Below, in pieces: positions 50,476-58,548 of a stretch of 64,000 bases of DNA (its first letter is position 1; each line of letters opens with the position of its first letter). Source of the DNA: Dyadobacter luteus (GTDB lineage Bacteria > Bacteroidota > Bacteroidia > Cytophagales > Spirosomataceae). Location: NCBI RefSeq assembly GCF_003383615.1, contig NZ_QNUL01000002.1, positions 372,001 to 436,000 on the forward strand, given 5' to 3'. The position numbers and the translations under genes are program-made. Below the pieces are notes generated by a model, which worked only from the letters and a program-made list of their open reading frames with translations, made no database searches and was not told the origin of the DNA.

Positions 50476-50922
50476 ATGCCGGTTCTTCCCATTATTCGCC
50501 GTGCTGCAGGTGCTGATCTTGACGTTGTATACGCCATGATTTGTGCGCTGGAGGATCAGCAATTGGATAAGGACGTCTTCTCAAAGGTGTATCTGAGAAA
50601 CCTGACCAGCCCGGATATCGCCTATTTTCTGGCAGATGTAGAAGAGAAGACAGTAGGTATGGTTAGTTGCCATATTCAGGGATTACTGCATCATGCTGCA
50701 CTGGTAGCAGAAATTCAGGAAATGTTTGTCTACGCCGACTACCGTTCTCAAAGGATTGGCGAAACGCTGATGACTAGGGTTGTGCAACATGCCATACTGG
50801 AAGGCGCGGCTCAGCTGGAGGTTACATCAAGGGCAACCCGGCATGCCGCCCACAGGTTTTATGAAAGGGAAGGCTTTATCAAGTCACATGTCAAGCTGGT
50901 CAGATATCTGGATAAAATATAA
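50476..50922 (+). CDS. GNAT family N-acetyltransferase
   Basis: A 148-residue acyltransferase: IRRAAGADLDVVYAMICALEDQQLD at the start, the VGMVSCHIQ strand, the EIQEMFVYADYRSQRIGETLMTRVVQHA segment (the acetyl-CoA pyrophosphate loop R-x-x-x-I-G, here RSQRIGE), and ATRHAAHRFYEREGF at the end. The start is 2 bases after the stop of the SDR-like gene, so it is translationally linked. The substrate cannot be inferred. A terminator follows at 50923-50951. Confidence 0.9.
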   Translation: MPVLPIIRRAAGADLDVVYAMICALEDQQLDKDVFSKVYLRNLTSPDIAYFLADVEEKTVGMVSCHIQGLLHHAALVAEIQEMFVYADYRSQRIGETLMTRVVQHAILEGAAQLEVTSRATRHAAHRFYEREGFIKSHVKLVRYLDKI

Positions 50923-50951
50923 AAAGCATCCCGTCAGAAACAGGATGCTTT
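50923..50951. terminator. Bidirectional terminator after the GNAT gene
   Basis: AAAGCATCC (50923-50931) / GGATGCTTT (50943-50951) with an 11-base loop, bordered by an A run on the left and a short T-containing stretch (TCCAAAATTA) on the right. It overlaps the GNAT stop codon region and serves the convergent gene at 50981. Confidence 0.7.
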
Positions 50952-50980
50952 CCAAAATTACCCTAAACCTTCAAACTATC

Positions 50981-51394
50981 TTAGTAGCGGCCTCCACGTG
51001 CCCATCCGTCGTTGCGGCGTATCAGGCGGTGAGTTTCAGAGATCAGTTGTCTTAGATCGTTTCGCAGAATTTTAGTTTCACGGTTAGACAAACGGCCTCT
51101 GTGGCTGAACTCTCTTTCTTTCATTTCGATGCGCTCATACCTGTTTGTAAGCATATTCGCTTCACGGCGGGTAAGTTGCCGTGAACGTATACCAAACGCT
51201 ATTTTTTCTCTTGCTTCTCTTTGTAAGTAGTTGATTTCAGAATTGGAACTGTGCCCGCGTCCACGATCATCGCGGTCTTCGTAGCGGTCGTTACGGTTGT
51301 CATGGCGGTAACGGTCATCACGCGGACCATATTGAGCGTTAGCTGCAGTGAAGCCGAATACCAGAAGCGTTGCAATCAAAAATATCTTTTTCAT
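50981..51394 (-). CDS. Secreted Asp/Arg-rich hypothetical protein
   Basis: A 137-residue protein with a clear signal peptide (MKKIFLIATLLVFGFTAANAQ). The first mature stretch (about 22-50) is a low-complexity run of Asp, Arg, Tyr and His (YGPRDDRYRHDNRNDRYEDR). The rest is a long basic helical region (INYLQREAREKIAFGIRSRQLTRREANMLTNRYERIEMKEREF ... LRNDLRQLISETHRLIRR) of two to three amphipathic helices. It resembles small periplasmic proteins of Bacteroidota with DUF4890-like or Spy-like helical patterns, but no family can be named. Divergent from the nuclease gene across 319 bases with paired GTTAAC repeats. Confidence 0.75.
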   Translation of the reverse strand: MKKIFLIATLLVFGFTAANAQYGPRDDRYRHDNRNDRYEDRDDRGRGHSSNSEINYLQREAREKIAFGIRSRQLTRREANMLTNRYERIEMKEREFSHRGRLSNRETKILRNDLRQLISETHRLIRRNDGWARGGRY

Positions 51395-51713
51395 GACCTG
51401 TTGTTTTTAAAGTTCAACGGTTAGAGAAAAAGAAGTGGGAGAGGTTTAAAGTTGGGATTGTTAACGAGTGTTAACTTAGGAAAATGGTAAGAAGAAAGAG
51501 GTGTAGGCGTTTAGGAATACCGCTGATTTTTAGTGTTTTAACTTATTTTCAAGGTAGATGTTAACGACGTGTTAAGTGAGGATACGTTTTTCGGTGCGTA
51601 ATGAGTACTAATCATGCATTTCCATAACAATCAGTGAAATCACTCACCGCAGTCAACAGTCCATACAATAACAAATGTTGTAAGTATTCCTCCTTCTGGA
51701 TCTAAATGGATAA
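51395..51713. promoter_or_regulatory. Intergenic region with paired GTTAAC repeats
   Basis: A 319-base gap between the start of the secreted protein (minus strand) and the end of the nuclease gene. Two related 17-18 base elements, TGTTAACGAGTGTTAAC (51459-51475) and TGTTAACGACGTGTTAAG (51559-51576), lie 100 bases apart in direct orientation. They may be operator copies upstream of the secreted-protein gene. The rest shows no gene. Confidence 0.45.
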
Positions 51714-53510
51714 TCATTTTTTTGCTAATTGCTCTCTCTTAGCTTCTGCAAGATCTATTCTGGCTTTATGACCGTGTTTTTCGAGAAGGAATAGCAAATG
51801 GTTTCCGTTGAGTAATGTTATAGGTTTGTTTTTAGCAAATTCGTAAGCATCTGGACCATAATCTGCCGTAGTAACAAGAATGCCTTTTGTGGCTCCTTCA
51901 TTAACTACGGTTCCATACAAGTCTCTGACAGCGGAAACTCCGACCGTATTAGTATATCGTTTTGCTTGTATCACGATTTTTCCACCTCTAATTGGATCTG
52001 GATCAAAAGCAATTCCATCTACACCTCCATCTCTACTAGCTCGGGTAACCTTTACCTCACCTCCGTTACTACTAAATTCTTTTTCAAATAATTCTCTCAA
52101 TAGATGCTCAAAATCTTCCCATCCCATACTTGCAAGATTATATCCTTCTGTCAGAGTTGAAGTAACCTCGTACGAAGAGACGAATCTCTTGTCATGTTTA
52201 TTTATTGTAATTAGAGGTTGAATAGCTGTTATCCCACTCAACTTGCTGCTACCCACACCTTTTAAATTTTTAAAACATGTTTTAGGATCAACGTGAGCAA
52301 GGTCAATTTCCATGAATTCGGATTTCTTGACTTGAAGTGATACAATACAACTATTAACTTTTTTTCCTGTTGCTTTATTTATCACTTCAACCCAGCCATT
52401 AAATACAATTACATCAATACCGTTAATAGTATCTGCTTCAAAAAGTTCATGAACAGTTCTTAATGAAATATTATAAATAGAGGTGTCATATTGTTTTGCA
52501 CTTTGTGTTTCAGAGATATATGATTCCTTTAATTCATTTCTACTAGCGATAAATTTTACTTCCAGTAACTTTGGTAGATCATTAGGTGCTGGAAGTGTGT
52601 AGTCCAGAACCATCATTTTACTTGTACTATTATAATCTAGTTCAAAATCTTTTGGAAATGTATCTGGATACACGGAATTATTTAAAACCATTTCAGAATA
52701 TTGCACAATTGCTTCAGGATCTGAATTCAGGTATGCATTCTTTAATAATTCAATTTTTTCATTGTAAGAGCTTTGTTGATCCAGAAATACTTTTTTTTCC
52801 TCTTTCCATCGCTTCTCTAGATTTTGAAACTCTATTTTAAGATTTTCTTCTTGCTTATTTAATCTTTTTACCTCTTCGTTATAAAACCTCAGTTTATTTT
52901 CATTAGCTGTGATTATAGAGGCGCAACTACTTTTCCAATTTTCAATCTCAGTCTGATATATTTTGTTCGAAGTGTCCACCTTCTTTTGTCGAGATGATGA
53001 AAATAACTTATCCCAAAAAGTAAACTCTGGCTCGAACTTACTTTTTAAAGGCTCTGGAGGTTGACTGCTATACGTAGGTCTTACGGGTATCGAAAGTTTA
53101 GACACTTCTTTCAGATACGAATCCATTGGATTTGGTTTTACAAATCTTTCTCTATCCTTCAGGTCGTTCCAATTAATAGCGTCGTTTATAGAAAGAGTAT
53201 GGATTAGGATATTTTCCACCTGATTCAGAGCTAGCCGGGCAATTCTGTTAAGCTCGTCAGCACTTGCCTGATTATTGGATTTCTCCTCTTGCTTTACCCT
53301 CCTAGCTTCATTCTTTTCCCATATTTCATCCCATTTAACTAACTGAGAAATAGCTTTTTTTCTCAATATTGAATCGTCTTTATCTCTTAATAATCGATGA
53401 GTTTTTAGTCCAATATGTTCTATCTGAACATAGTAAATAGTGCCACCCCTTGTGGTATATTCATCGTACTCATAAATCTTATGGTATTTGTTTTTTGATT
53501 GTATTGCCAT
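51714..53510 (-). CDS. Mrr-like restriction endonuclease with long coiled-coil N-terminus
   Basis: A 598-residue protein. The C-terminal third (about 460-585) is a Mrr_cat nuclease domain: GWEDFEHLLRELFEKEFSSNGGEVKVTRASRDGGVDGI, IVIQAKRY, then GILVTTADYGPDAYEFAKNKPITLLNGNHLLFLLEKH. The PD-(D/E)XK residues can be placed as D498 and Q515-A-K517, matching the D-...-QAK form of Mrr enzymes. The middle (about 150-330) is rich in charged helices with coiled-coil spacing; the start YHKIYEYDEYTTRGGTIYYVQ resembles a small beta domain. The gene is visibly more AT-rich than its neighbours, with different codon use, and has no methylase or helicase nearby. It is probably a stand-alone type IV-like enzyme that cuts modified DNA; its specificity is unknown. 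Confidence 0.85.
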   Translation of the reverse strand: MAIQSKNKYHKIYEYDEYTTRGGTIYYVQIEHIGLKTHRLLRDKDDSILRKKAISQLVKWDEIWEKNEARRVKQEEKSNNQASADELNRIARLALNQVENILIHTLSINDAINWNDLKDRERFVKPNPMDSYLKEVSKLSIPVRPTYSSQPPEPLKSKFEPEFTFWDKLFSSSRQKKVDTSNKIYQTEIENWKSSCASIITANENKLRFYNEEVKRLNKQEENLKIEFQNLEKRWKEEKKVFLDQQSSYNEKIELLKNAYLNSDPEAIVQYSEMVLNNSVYPDTFPKDFELDYNSTSKMMVLDYTLPAPNDLPKLLEVKFIASRNELKESYISETQSAKQYDTSIYNISLRTVHELFEADTINGIDVIVFNGWVEVINKATGKKVNSCIVSLQVKKSEFMEIDLAHVDPKTCFKNLKGVGSSKLSGITAIQPLITINKHDKRFVSSYEVTSTLTEGYNLASMGWEDFEHLLRELFEKEFSSNGGEVKVTRASRDGGVDGIAFDPDPIRGGKIVIQAKRYTNTVGVSAVRDLYGTVVNEGATKGILVTTADYGPDAYEFAKNKPITLLNGNHLLFLLEKHGHKARIDLAEAKREQLAKK

Positions 53511-53622
53511 TCTTAAAGGAGGATATAGAGGGAAGTTTTTATTGTAACGCTTATGGTTTAGAAGTGAGATGGTAATATACTGGAATTATTCTGAACATCT
53601 CCAGAGAGATGATGGAAATTCC

Positions 53623-54357
53623 TCATCCCTGTATCTCAGCCTGAATCGCAGCCTGCGCCTCGGCCAGGATTTCCTCTACTTTTTTACCCGCAGGCTCTAT
53701 TCCCGGGAGGACTGTCCATGAAAGTCGGCTGAAAGATTTGAGGGGAAATACGCCTTTGGGATTGAAGGCTCCGGTACCGTTAATCGCTACGGGGACTATC
53801 AATGCGCCGGGTGCTCTTTTCAGAAGTGTAGCTACCCCGCCTGCGACAAAGGGCTTCATGATACCGCTCGCTGTACGTGTACCTTCAGGAAAGATAACTG
53901 CCGCACTTTTCTCGTCGTTGATCAACTTGCCGAGACGTGCGATTTCCATGATGGCCTGCTTTCCGTCTTTACGGTCTATAATGGCGGCCTCACTTTTTCT
54001 GAGGTTATAGGAGATACTCGGGATGCCGTGGGCCAGCTCAATTTTGGATACAAAGCGGGGATGATGCTTGCGCAGATACCAGATCAGTGCAGAAATATCA
54101 AACATGCTCTGATGGTTGGCCACAAAGATAATCGGGCGGTTATCGGGCAAAGAAGTTTTACTTTCAAGGATTATCCGTGAGCCAGTCAGGTACAGACCGA
54201 ATGTCAGCGAGAAATTAAGATAATCGACACTTACCTTGTGCACCTTCTTTCCAAACACATGAAACGCAATTACCTGAATTACATGGAATACGAGTAGCGT
54301 CAGGCCGAAATGGAGCAGATAAAGGGCACTTAGCAGATAGTCAATGATTTTTTTCAT
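53623..54357 (-). CDS. plsC: 1-acyl-sn-glycerol-3-phosphate acyltransferase
   Basis: A 244-residue membrane-bound acyltransferase that adds a second acyl chain to lysophosphatidic acid. The catalytic block NHQSMFD (H82, D87) and the acceptor motif FPEGTRT (around residues 157-163) are present, as are the block III-like VPVAINGTGA and an N-terminal membrane segment (ALYLLHFGLTLLVFHVIQVIAFHVF). It is divergent from the acyl-ACP desaturase gene across 145 bases, which fits shared control of membrane lipid acyl composition. PlsC paralogues with other acyl acceptors are possible. Confidence 0.92.
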   Translation of the reverse strand: MKKIIDYLLSALYLLHFGLTLLVFHVIQVIAFHVFGKKVHKVSVDYLNFSLTFGLYLTGSRIILESKTSLPDNRPIIFVANHQSMFDISALIWYLRKHHPRFVSKIELAHGIPSISYNLRKSEAAIIDRKDGKQAIMEIARLGKLINDEKSAAVIFPEGTRTASGIMKPFVAGGVATLLKRAPGALIVPVAINGTGAFNPKGVFPLKSFSRLSWTVLPGIEPAGKKVEEILAEAQAAIQAEIQG

Positions 54358-54442
54358 TCCTCTTATTTTTCTGCAAAAATAGTCGAAAACTGCTTTGTAT
54401 GATAAAAATTGTAGGGTACTAATTGATAAATATCATGTAAAA

Positions 54443-54470
54443 CTTACATTAAATTACCGTACTTTGTAAA
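54443..54470 (+). promoter_or_regulatory. Candidate promoter of the acyl-ACP desaturase
   Basis: TACTTTG (54460-54466) lies 37 bases before the start codon. The 12 bases CCGTACTTTGTA (54458-54469) are identical to those at the DUF1080 promoter (26661-26672). TTACA lies 11 bases upstream of the box and pairs imperfectly with TGTAA at its end. No canonical -33 TTG. Confidence 0.5.
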
Positions 54471-54502
54471 ACTGTCAATTTGAGAATAAAATAGCATTTA
54501 TA

Positions 54503-55486
54503 ATGGATACCGCACTTTCAGCAGAAAGATTAGAAGTGATGCAGCATGTAGGGAAGGATTTGGACGGACTGATTTCCGAATATCTTAAGCCAATCGATGA
54601 GAACTGGCAACCAACAGATTTTCTGCCTGACTTCAGCAAGGAAAACTTTGCAACCGAAGTTAAATTACTTCAGGAAAGTTGCCGGGATTTGCCATACGAT
54701 TATATAGCAGTTCTGATCGGTGACACGATCACAGAGGAAGCGTTGCCTACTTATGAGTCATGGCTGATGGATGTGATCGGGGTAGATCAGGTGGATAACC
54801 CTTCGGGCTGGTCAAGATGGGTACGTGCCTGGACGGCGGAAGAAAACCGTCACGGAGACCTGCTCAACAAATATTTATACTTATCCGGCCGCGTAAACAT
54901 GCGGGCCATGGAAGTTTCCACACAGTACCTGATCGCTGACGGTTTTGACATCGGTACAGACCGCGATCCTTACAGAAACTTTATCTATACATCATTTCAG
55001 GAACTTGCTACCAACGTTTCGCACAGAAGAACAGCAACACTTGCCAAGAAATTCGGCAATCCGCATCTTTCTAAGATTTGTGGTGTGATTGCTTCGGATG
55101 AAATGAGACATGCAAAAGCGTACAAAGAGTTTGTAAGACGTATTCTTCTTGTAGATCCATCCGAGCTGTTGCTGGCATTGGATGATATGATGAGAAAGAA
55201 GATTGTGATGCCTGCCCATTTCCTTCGTGAAACGGGTGTGAAAATGGGGGATACCTTTGCGCACTTCTCTGATGCAGCACAGCGTCTGGGTGTGTATACA
55301 ACCAATGATTATATTGAGATTCTTGAATCATTGCTCGTTGAATGGGAAATAGGTTCTATCCGCGATATCAACGAAAGGGCGGAAAAAGCCAGGGATTATC
55401 TGATGGCTTTGCCGGCACGTCTGAAAAGAATTGCTGAACGTACACGCGTACCTGAATTGGCCTACGAGTTCAGCTGGATCAAGTAA
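54503..55486 (+). CDS. Soluble acyl-ACP desaturase (fatty acid desaturase type 2)
   Basis: A 327-residue ferritin-like di-iron enzyme that inserts a cis double bond into an acyl chain held on acyl carrier protein. The two iron-binding EXXH motifs are E114-x2-H117 (EENRHG) and E200-x2-H203 (DEMRHA), both inside long helices of the four-helix bundle. Residues YDYIAVLIGDTITEEALPTYESWL and WTAEENRHGDLLNKYLYLSGRV match the plant-type stearoyl-ACP desaturase family. It is divergent from plsC and ended by a terminator shared with the carbonic anhydrase gene. Soluble desaturases of this type are found in a limited set of bacteria, so it is a useful marker of membrane fluidity control. Confidence 0.92.
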   Translation: MDTALSAERLEVMQHVGKDLDGLISEYLKPIDENWQPTDFLPDFSKENFATEVKLLQESCRDLPYDYIAVLIGDTITEEALPTYESWLMDVIGVDQVDNPSGWSRWVRAWTAEENRHGDLLNKYLYLSGRVNMRAMEVSTQYLIADGFDIGTDRDPYRNFIYTSFQELATNVSHRRTATLAKKFGNPHLSKICGVIASDEMRHAKAYKEFVRRILLVDPSELLLALDDMMRKKIVMPAHFLRETGVKMGDTFAHFSDAAQRLGVYTTNDYIEILESLLVEWEIGSIRDINERAEKARDYLMALPARLKRIAERTRVPELAYEFSWIK

Positions 55487-55506
55487 TCTGTATTTTAGGA
55501 TATAGA

Positions 55507-55541
55507 AAATCCCCGTAAAGCCATTGGTTTTACGGGGATTT
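55507..55541. terminator. Bidirectional terminator between desaturase and carbonic anhydrase
   Basis: Perfect 13-base stem AAATCCCCGTAAA (55507-55519) / TTTACGGGGATTT (55529-55541) with a nine-base loop; A and T runs flank both sides, serving both convergent genes. Confidence 0.9.
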
Positions 55542-55562
55542 TTAGTTGTAACAGATCAGGAA

Positions 55563-56198
55563 TTAAGCTTCCGGATACAGGTTGTAGATTTCTCTGACGT
55601 TCTCCAGAACCTTATCAAAATCGATTTTAAGGTCTATCAGTTTTCCGGTGCGGATATCAAAAACCCATCCGTGAACTGTCAAACCTCTTTCAATTGCAGC
55701 CTGCTGTACGGCAGCTGTTTTGATCAGGTTGAAGCATTGCTCCTGTACGTTCAGCTCAACGAGTCTGTCATATCTTTTGCCTTCGTCTTCTATAGCGTTC
55801 AGCTCATCCTTATGCAAACGGTATACGTCACGGATCGTTCTCAGCCATGGGTTAAGCAATCCCATATCAACAGGTTGCATAGCTGCTTTCACACCACCGC
55901 AGTTGTAATGTCCGCAAACTACAATGTGATTCACTTTCAGGTGACGCACAGAATAATTCAGCACTGACATTACGCTCAGATCCACGTTGTTGACAAGGTT
56001 GGCGATGTTTCTGTGTACAAAGGCTTCACCTGGTTTGATACCCATCAGATCCTCTGCTGTAACACGGCTGTCTGAGCAGCCAATGTAAAGAAATTCAGGC
56101 TTTTGTCCTGAAGCAAGATTATCGAAATAATTTTCGTCAGCAGACAGTTTCGACTTTATCCACTCTTCGTTGTTCTTAAAAACGCTGTTAATATCCAT
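55563..56198 (-). CDS. Beta-class carbonic anhydrase
   Basis: A 211-residue cytosolic zinc enzyme that interconverts CO2 and bicarbonate. The zinc ligands are C41 and D43-R45 in CSDSR, and H97 and C100 in GHYNCGG; D43 and R45 form the gating dyad. The length and GIKPGEAFVHRNIAN segment match the beta-class of the CynT/Can type. It lies convergent to the desaturase and downstream of the CHU_C gene on the same strand, with its own promoter at 56248-56277. It feeds bicarbonate to fatty-acid (acetyl-CoA carboxylase) and other carboxylations. Confidence 0.95.
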   Translation of the reverse strand: MDINSVFKNNEEWIKSKLSADENYFDNLASGQKPEFLYIGCSDSRVTAEDLMGIKPGEAFVHRNIANLVNNVDLSVMSVLNYSVRHLKVNHIVVCGHYNCGGVKAAMQPVDMGLLNPWLRTIRDVYRLHKDELNAIEDEGKRYDRLVELNVQEQCFNLIKTAAVQQAAIERGLTVHGWVFDIRTGKLIDLKIDFDKVLENVREIYNLYPEA

Positions 56199-56247
56199 AT
56201 CAGAATTTAGTTAGTATGACGTCCCGCCGGGGACATCTTATTAATCC

Positions 56248-56277
56248 CAAATTTATGATAAAAATCATACGAGACAA
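56248..56277 (-). promoter_or_regulatory. Canonical Bacteroidota promoter of carbonic anhydrase
   Basis: On the minus strand TTG (56275-56277) and TAAATTTG (56248-56255) are separated by 19 bases, matching the -33/-7 consensus of the phylum. The ATG at 56198 is 50 bases downstream. The leader carries a hairpin GACGTCCC / GGGACATC. Confidence 0.65.
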
Positions 56278-56321
56278 GCTATACGATGTTGTGATTTTGT
56301 AATAAAACCAGTAAAAATTAT

Positions 56322-58310
56322 CTATCTCAGTAATAAAATACTGCCTTCTTTACGGATCGTTCTATTTCGGTCACTTACTCCGGACAACTGAAAGGTATAA
56401 ACGCCTGCAACCGGTTCGGCTCCCCGGAATCGCCCGTCCCAGCCTGCGGTGATATCATTCGTATAAAAGACAAGTTGTCCCCACCGGTTATAAATCCGCA
56501 AGTAGGAAAACTCTTTAATTCCCTTAGTATTCAGATAGAGTATGTCATTTTTTCCATCACTGTTCGGAGAAAAAGCAGTTGGAAGATAGATCCAGTCGGG
56601 AGGGATTATCAGCAGTGTGACTGATGCTTCTGCATAACAGCCTTCTGGTGTAGTGCCCCTCACGGTGTAAGTATTGCTTGAAAGTAGCGTAGCCACCGGA
56701 TTAGCAATACGGGGATTGTTCAGCCCGGTAGGCGGAAACCATTGGTAGCTGCTTCCTGCAATATTGTCAAGCTGCGTTGAAGCGGCCTGCAATTGAAACG
56801 GTATTTCTTCTTCAATCTCCGTATCCGGTGTTACGGTAATCTCGATTTTGGGAATAACCGTAATGGTGACCGTATCCCTTTGTAGACAACCGTCACTGCC
56901 GGCTGAAACGATATAAGTTGTCGTTACATTGGGAGATGCCACCGGATCCTTTGTGGCTGCGTTGTCAAGTCCGGTTTCAGGAAGCCACGAGTGTATCTCA
57001 GAATTGCTCTCAGTGGTAAGAGAAATGGTTTGCCCTTCACATATGGTAGTGTCTTCGATAGTTTTTACGAGTACCGATCCGGTTGGGTCGATTATCAGAT
57101 CTTTTCCGACAACACAGTCACCGGCATCTTTTACAAATATCCGATACGTATCTGCGGGTATGCGAAATTGTTCTGAACTCTGGAAATTAACAGAATCAAC
57201 AGAAAATTGAAACGGGCCTTTTCCTTCAATAGGTGTTACTGTGACTGTTGCCAATGGATCTGCGCAAGACGGTTGTATTACCTCTGTGGTAAGATCCAGT
57301 GCGCTGATTTCGGCGATTTTGGTATTCTGGATTGTCTCGCCACATTCAGTGTGAGTGATGACCAATGATACATCTTTGGGGCCAGGCGTGTCCCAGGCTA
57401 TCTGATAAGGACCGCGGCCGCTACCAGAAATTACCTTGCCGCCATCCCAATCCCATTCAAATGAATAGGCGGTGCTATTTGCGGGAATACTTCCGGAGTA
57501 ATTAATTGTGATATTTTCAGGAAATCCGCAGCTTGGGTTAGGGGTGATCAGGAAGTCTACTGCGGAATTGATGTTGGCTGTGTAACATATATTACCATAG
57601 TTTTCAGCTACTTTCTGTTGAGACGAGGCTGTATTGCTGAAGGATATATAGGAAAAGTTTACTTCTGCATAGTCGCATGAGCTGACGTTTTCGTTCCGGA
57701 ACAGATGGATTGCTCTGCCCGCATTGGCTGTATACCTGCCGGCAGCATCGTTGAATGTTGCAAACAGGGCATTATTTACATAAATGGACAATATGCCGGT
57801 TTGCTCATTGCGGGTAAATGTGAGCAGATAATAATTGTTTGTATTAAAAAACGGGCATTCGCCAACAGTAGCCTGACTGGAAACAGAAAGACAATATTCA
57901 TTACCTACAGGTGCTTTTACAAAATAGATGCCGTCGTCGTCAGCTCCGTTGAAGAAGCTCAGGACGGGTATTTTGTTACCGCCCCAACTGGCAACTTTCA
58001 CATACATGCTGATCGTGTAGCTGTTACCAATTACGCCTTGTGGGTTGGTGTAGCTCAGTCCCCAACCAGGATTATTGTGATACACCTTTCTATTCGCACG
58101 GCAGGGAGGATTGTCGTCCTGATAAGTACCGTGTACCTGACCGGCATTACAACTTCCTGCATTTTGCAATGGAATAAGATCCGGCCCACATTCCGGCGCG
58201 CTCACCGTCAGATTTTCATAAAAGCGGTAGACATGTTCAACATTTTGACTCTTACCTGACAGACTAAGAAGCAGATTACAAAATAATAACAGCCATAACG
58301 CGCGTTTCAT
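56322..58310 (-). CDS. Surface protein with type IX secretion CHU_C sorting domain
   Basis: A 662-residue protein: signal peptide (WLLLFCNLLLSLSGKSQ), a LamG/concanavalin-like domain (about 60-230; TISMYVKVASWGGNKIPVLSFFNGADDDGIYFV), PKD/Ig-like beta domains with repeated cysteines (about 270-560), and the gliding-motility C-terminal type B domain (CHU_C) at the end: YLPTAFSPNSDGKNDILYLNTKGIKEFSYLRIYNRWGQLVFYTND ... GVYTFQLSG. The C-terminal domain directs secretion by the type IX system. It is an adhesin or extracellular matrix protein with no known ligand. The 123-base gap to the carbonic anhydrase gene holds that gene's promoter. Confidence 0.9.
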   Translation of the reverse strand: MKRALWLLLFCNLLLSLSGKSQNVEHVYRFYENLTVSAPECGPDLIPLQNAGSCNAGQVHGTYQDDNPPCRANRKVYHNNPGWGLSYTNPQGVIGNSYTISMYVKVASWGGNKIPVLSFFNGADDDGIYFVKAPVGNEYCLSVSSQATVGECPFFNTNNYYLLTFTRNEQTGILSIYVNNALFATFNDAAGRYTANAGRAIHLFRNENVSSCDYAEVNFSYISFSNTASSQQKVAENYGNICYTANINSAVDFLITPNPSCGFPENITINYSGSIPANSTAYSFEWDWDGGKVISGSGRGPYQIAWDTPGPKDVSLVITHTECGETIQNTKIAEISALDLTTEVIQPSCADPLATVTVTPIEGKGPFQFSVDSVNFQSSEQFRIPADTYRIFVKDAGDCVVGKDLIIDPTGSVLVKTIEDTTICEGQTISLTTESNSEIHSWLPETGLDNAATKDPVASPNVTTTYIVSAGSDGCLQRDTVTITVIPKIEITVTPDTEIEEEIPFQLQAASTQLDNIAGSSYQWFPPTGLNNPRIANPVATLLSSNTYTVRGTTPEGCYAEASVTLLIIPPDWIYLPTAFSPNSDGKNDILYLNTKGIKEFSYLRIYNRWGQLVFYTNDITAGWDGRFRGAEPVAGVYTFQLSGVSDRNRTIRKEGSILLLR

Positions 58311-58548
58311 GATACTACCGGGTGTGCTCAGCTTGGTAACTGATTACGTATACTTGTTTCTAAACTTAAAAGTGAATTGTACTGGTGGAGGCGGCTATTA
58401 TGCTGCAAATTAAAACATAGAAACGGGAATGTCATCAGGTACCATCGTTTTATAAAGTTATTACCATTAATAATGAGCATATAAACAACAATAGCTACCG
58501 TGAGGGTAGCCATTGTTCTGTGTTTATTGCGGGAATTGCTTCCGGTTT
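58311..58548 (-). terminator. Intergenic region with S41 terminator
   Basis: A 238-base gap between the CHU_C gene and the S41 protease gene, both minus strand. A stem AACAAT-A-GCTACC (58487-58499) / GGTAGC-C-ATTGTT (58505-58517) with one internal mismatch lies 30 bases after the protease stop and probably ends that transcript. The rest should hold the CHU_C promoter, but no consensus was clear. Confidence 0.55.
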
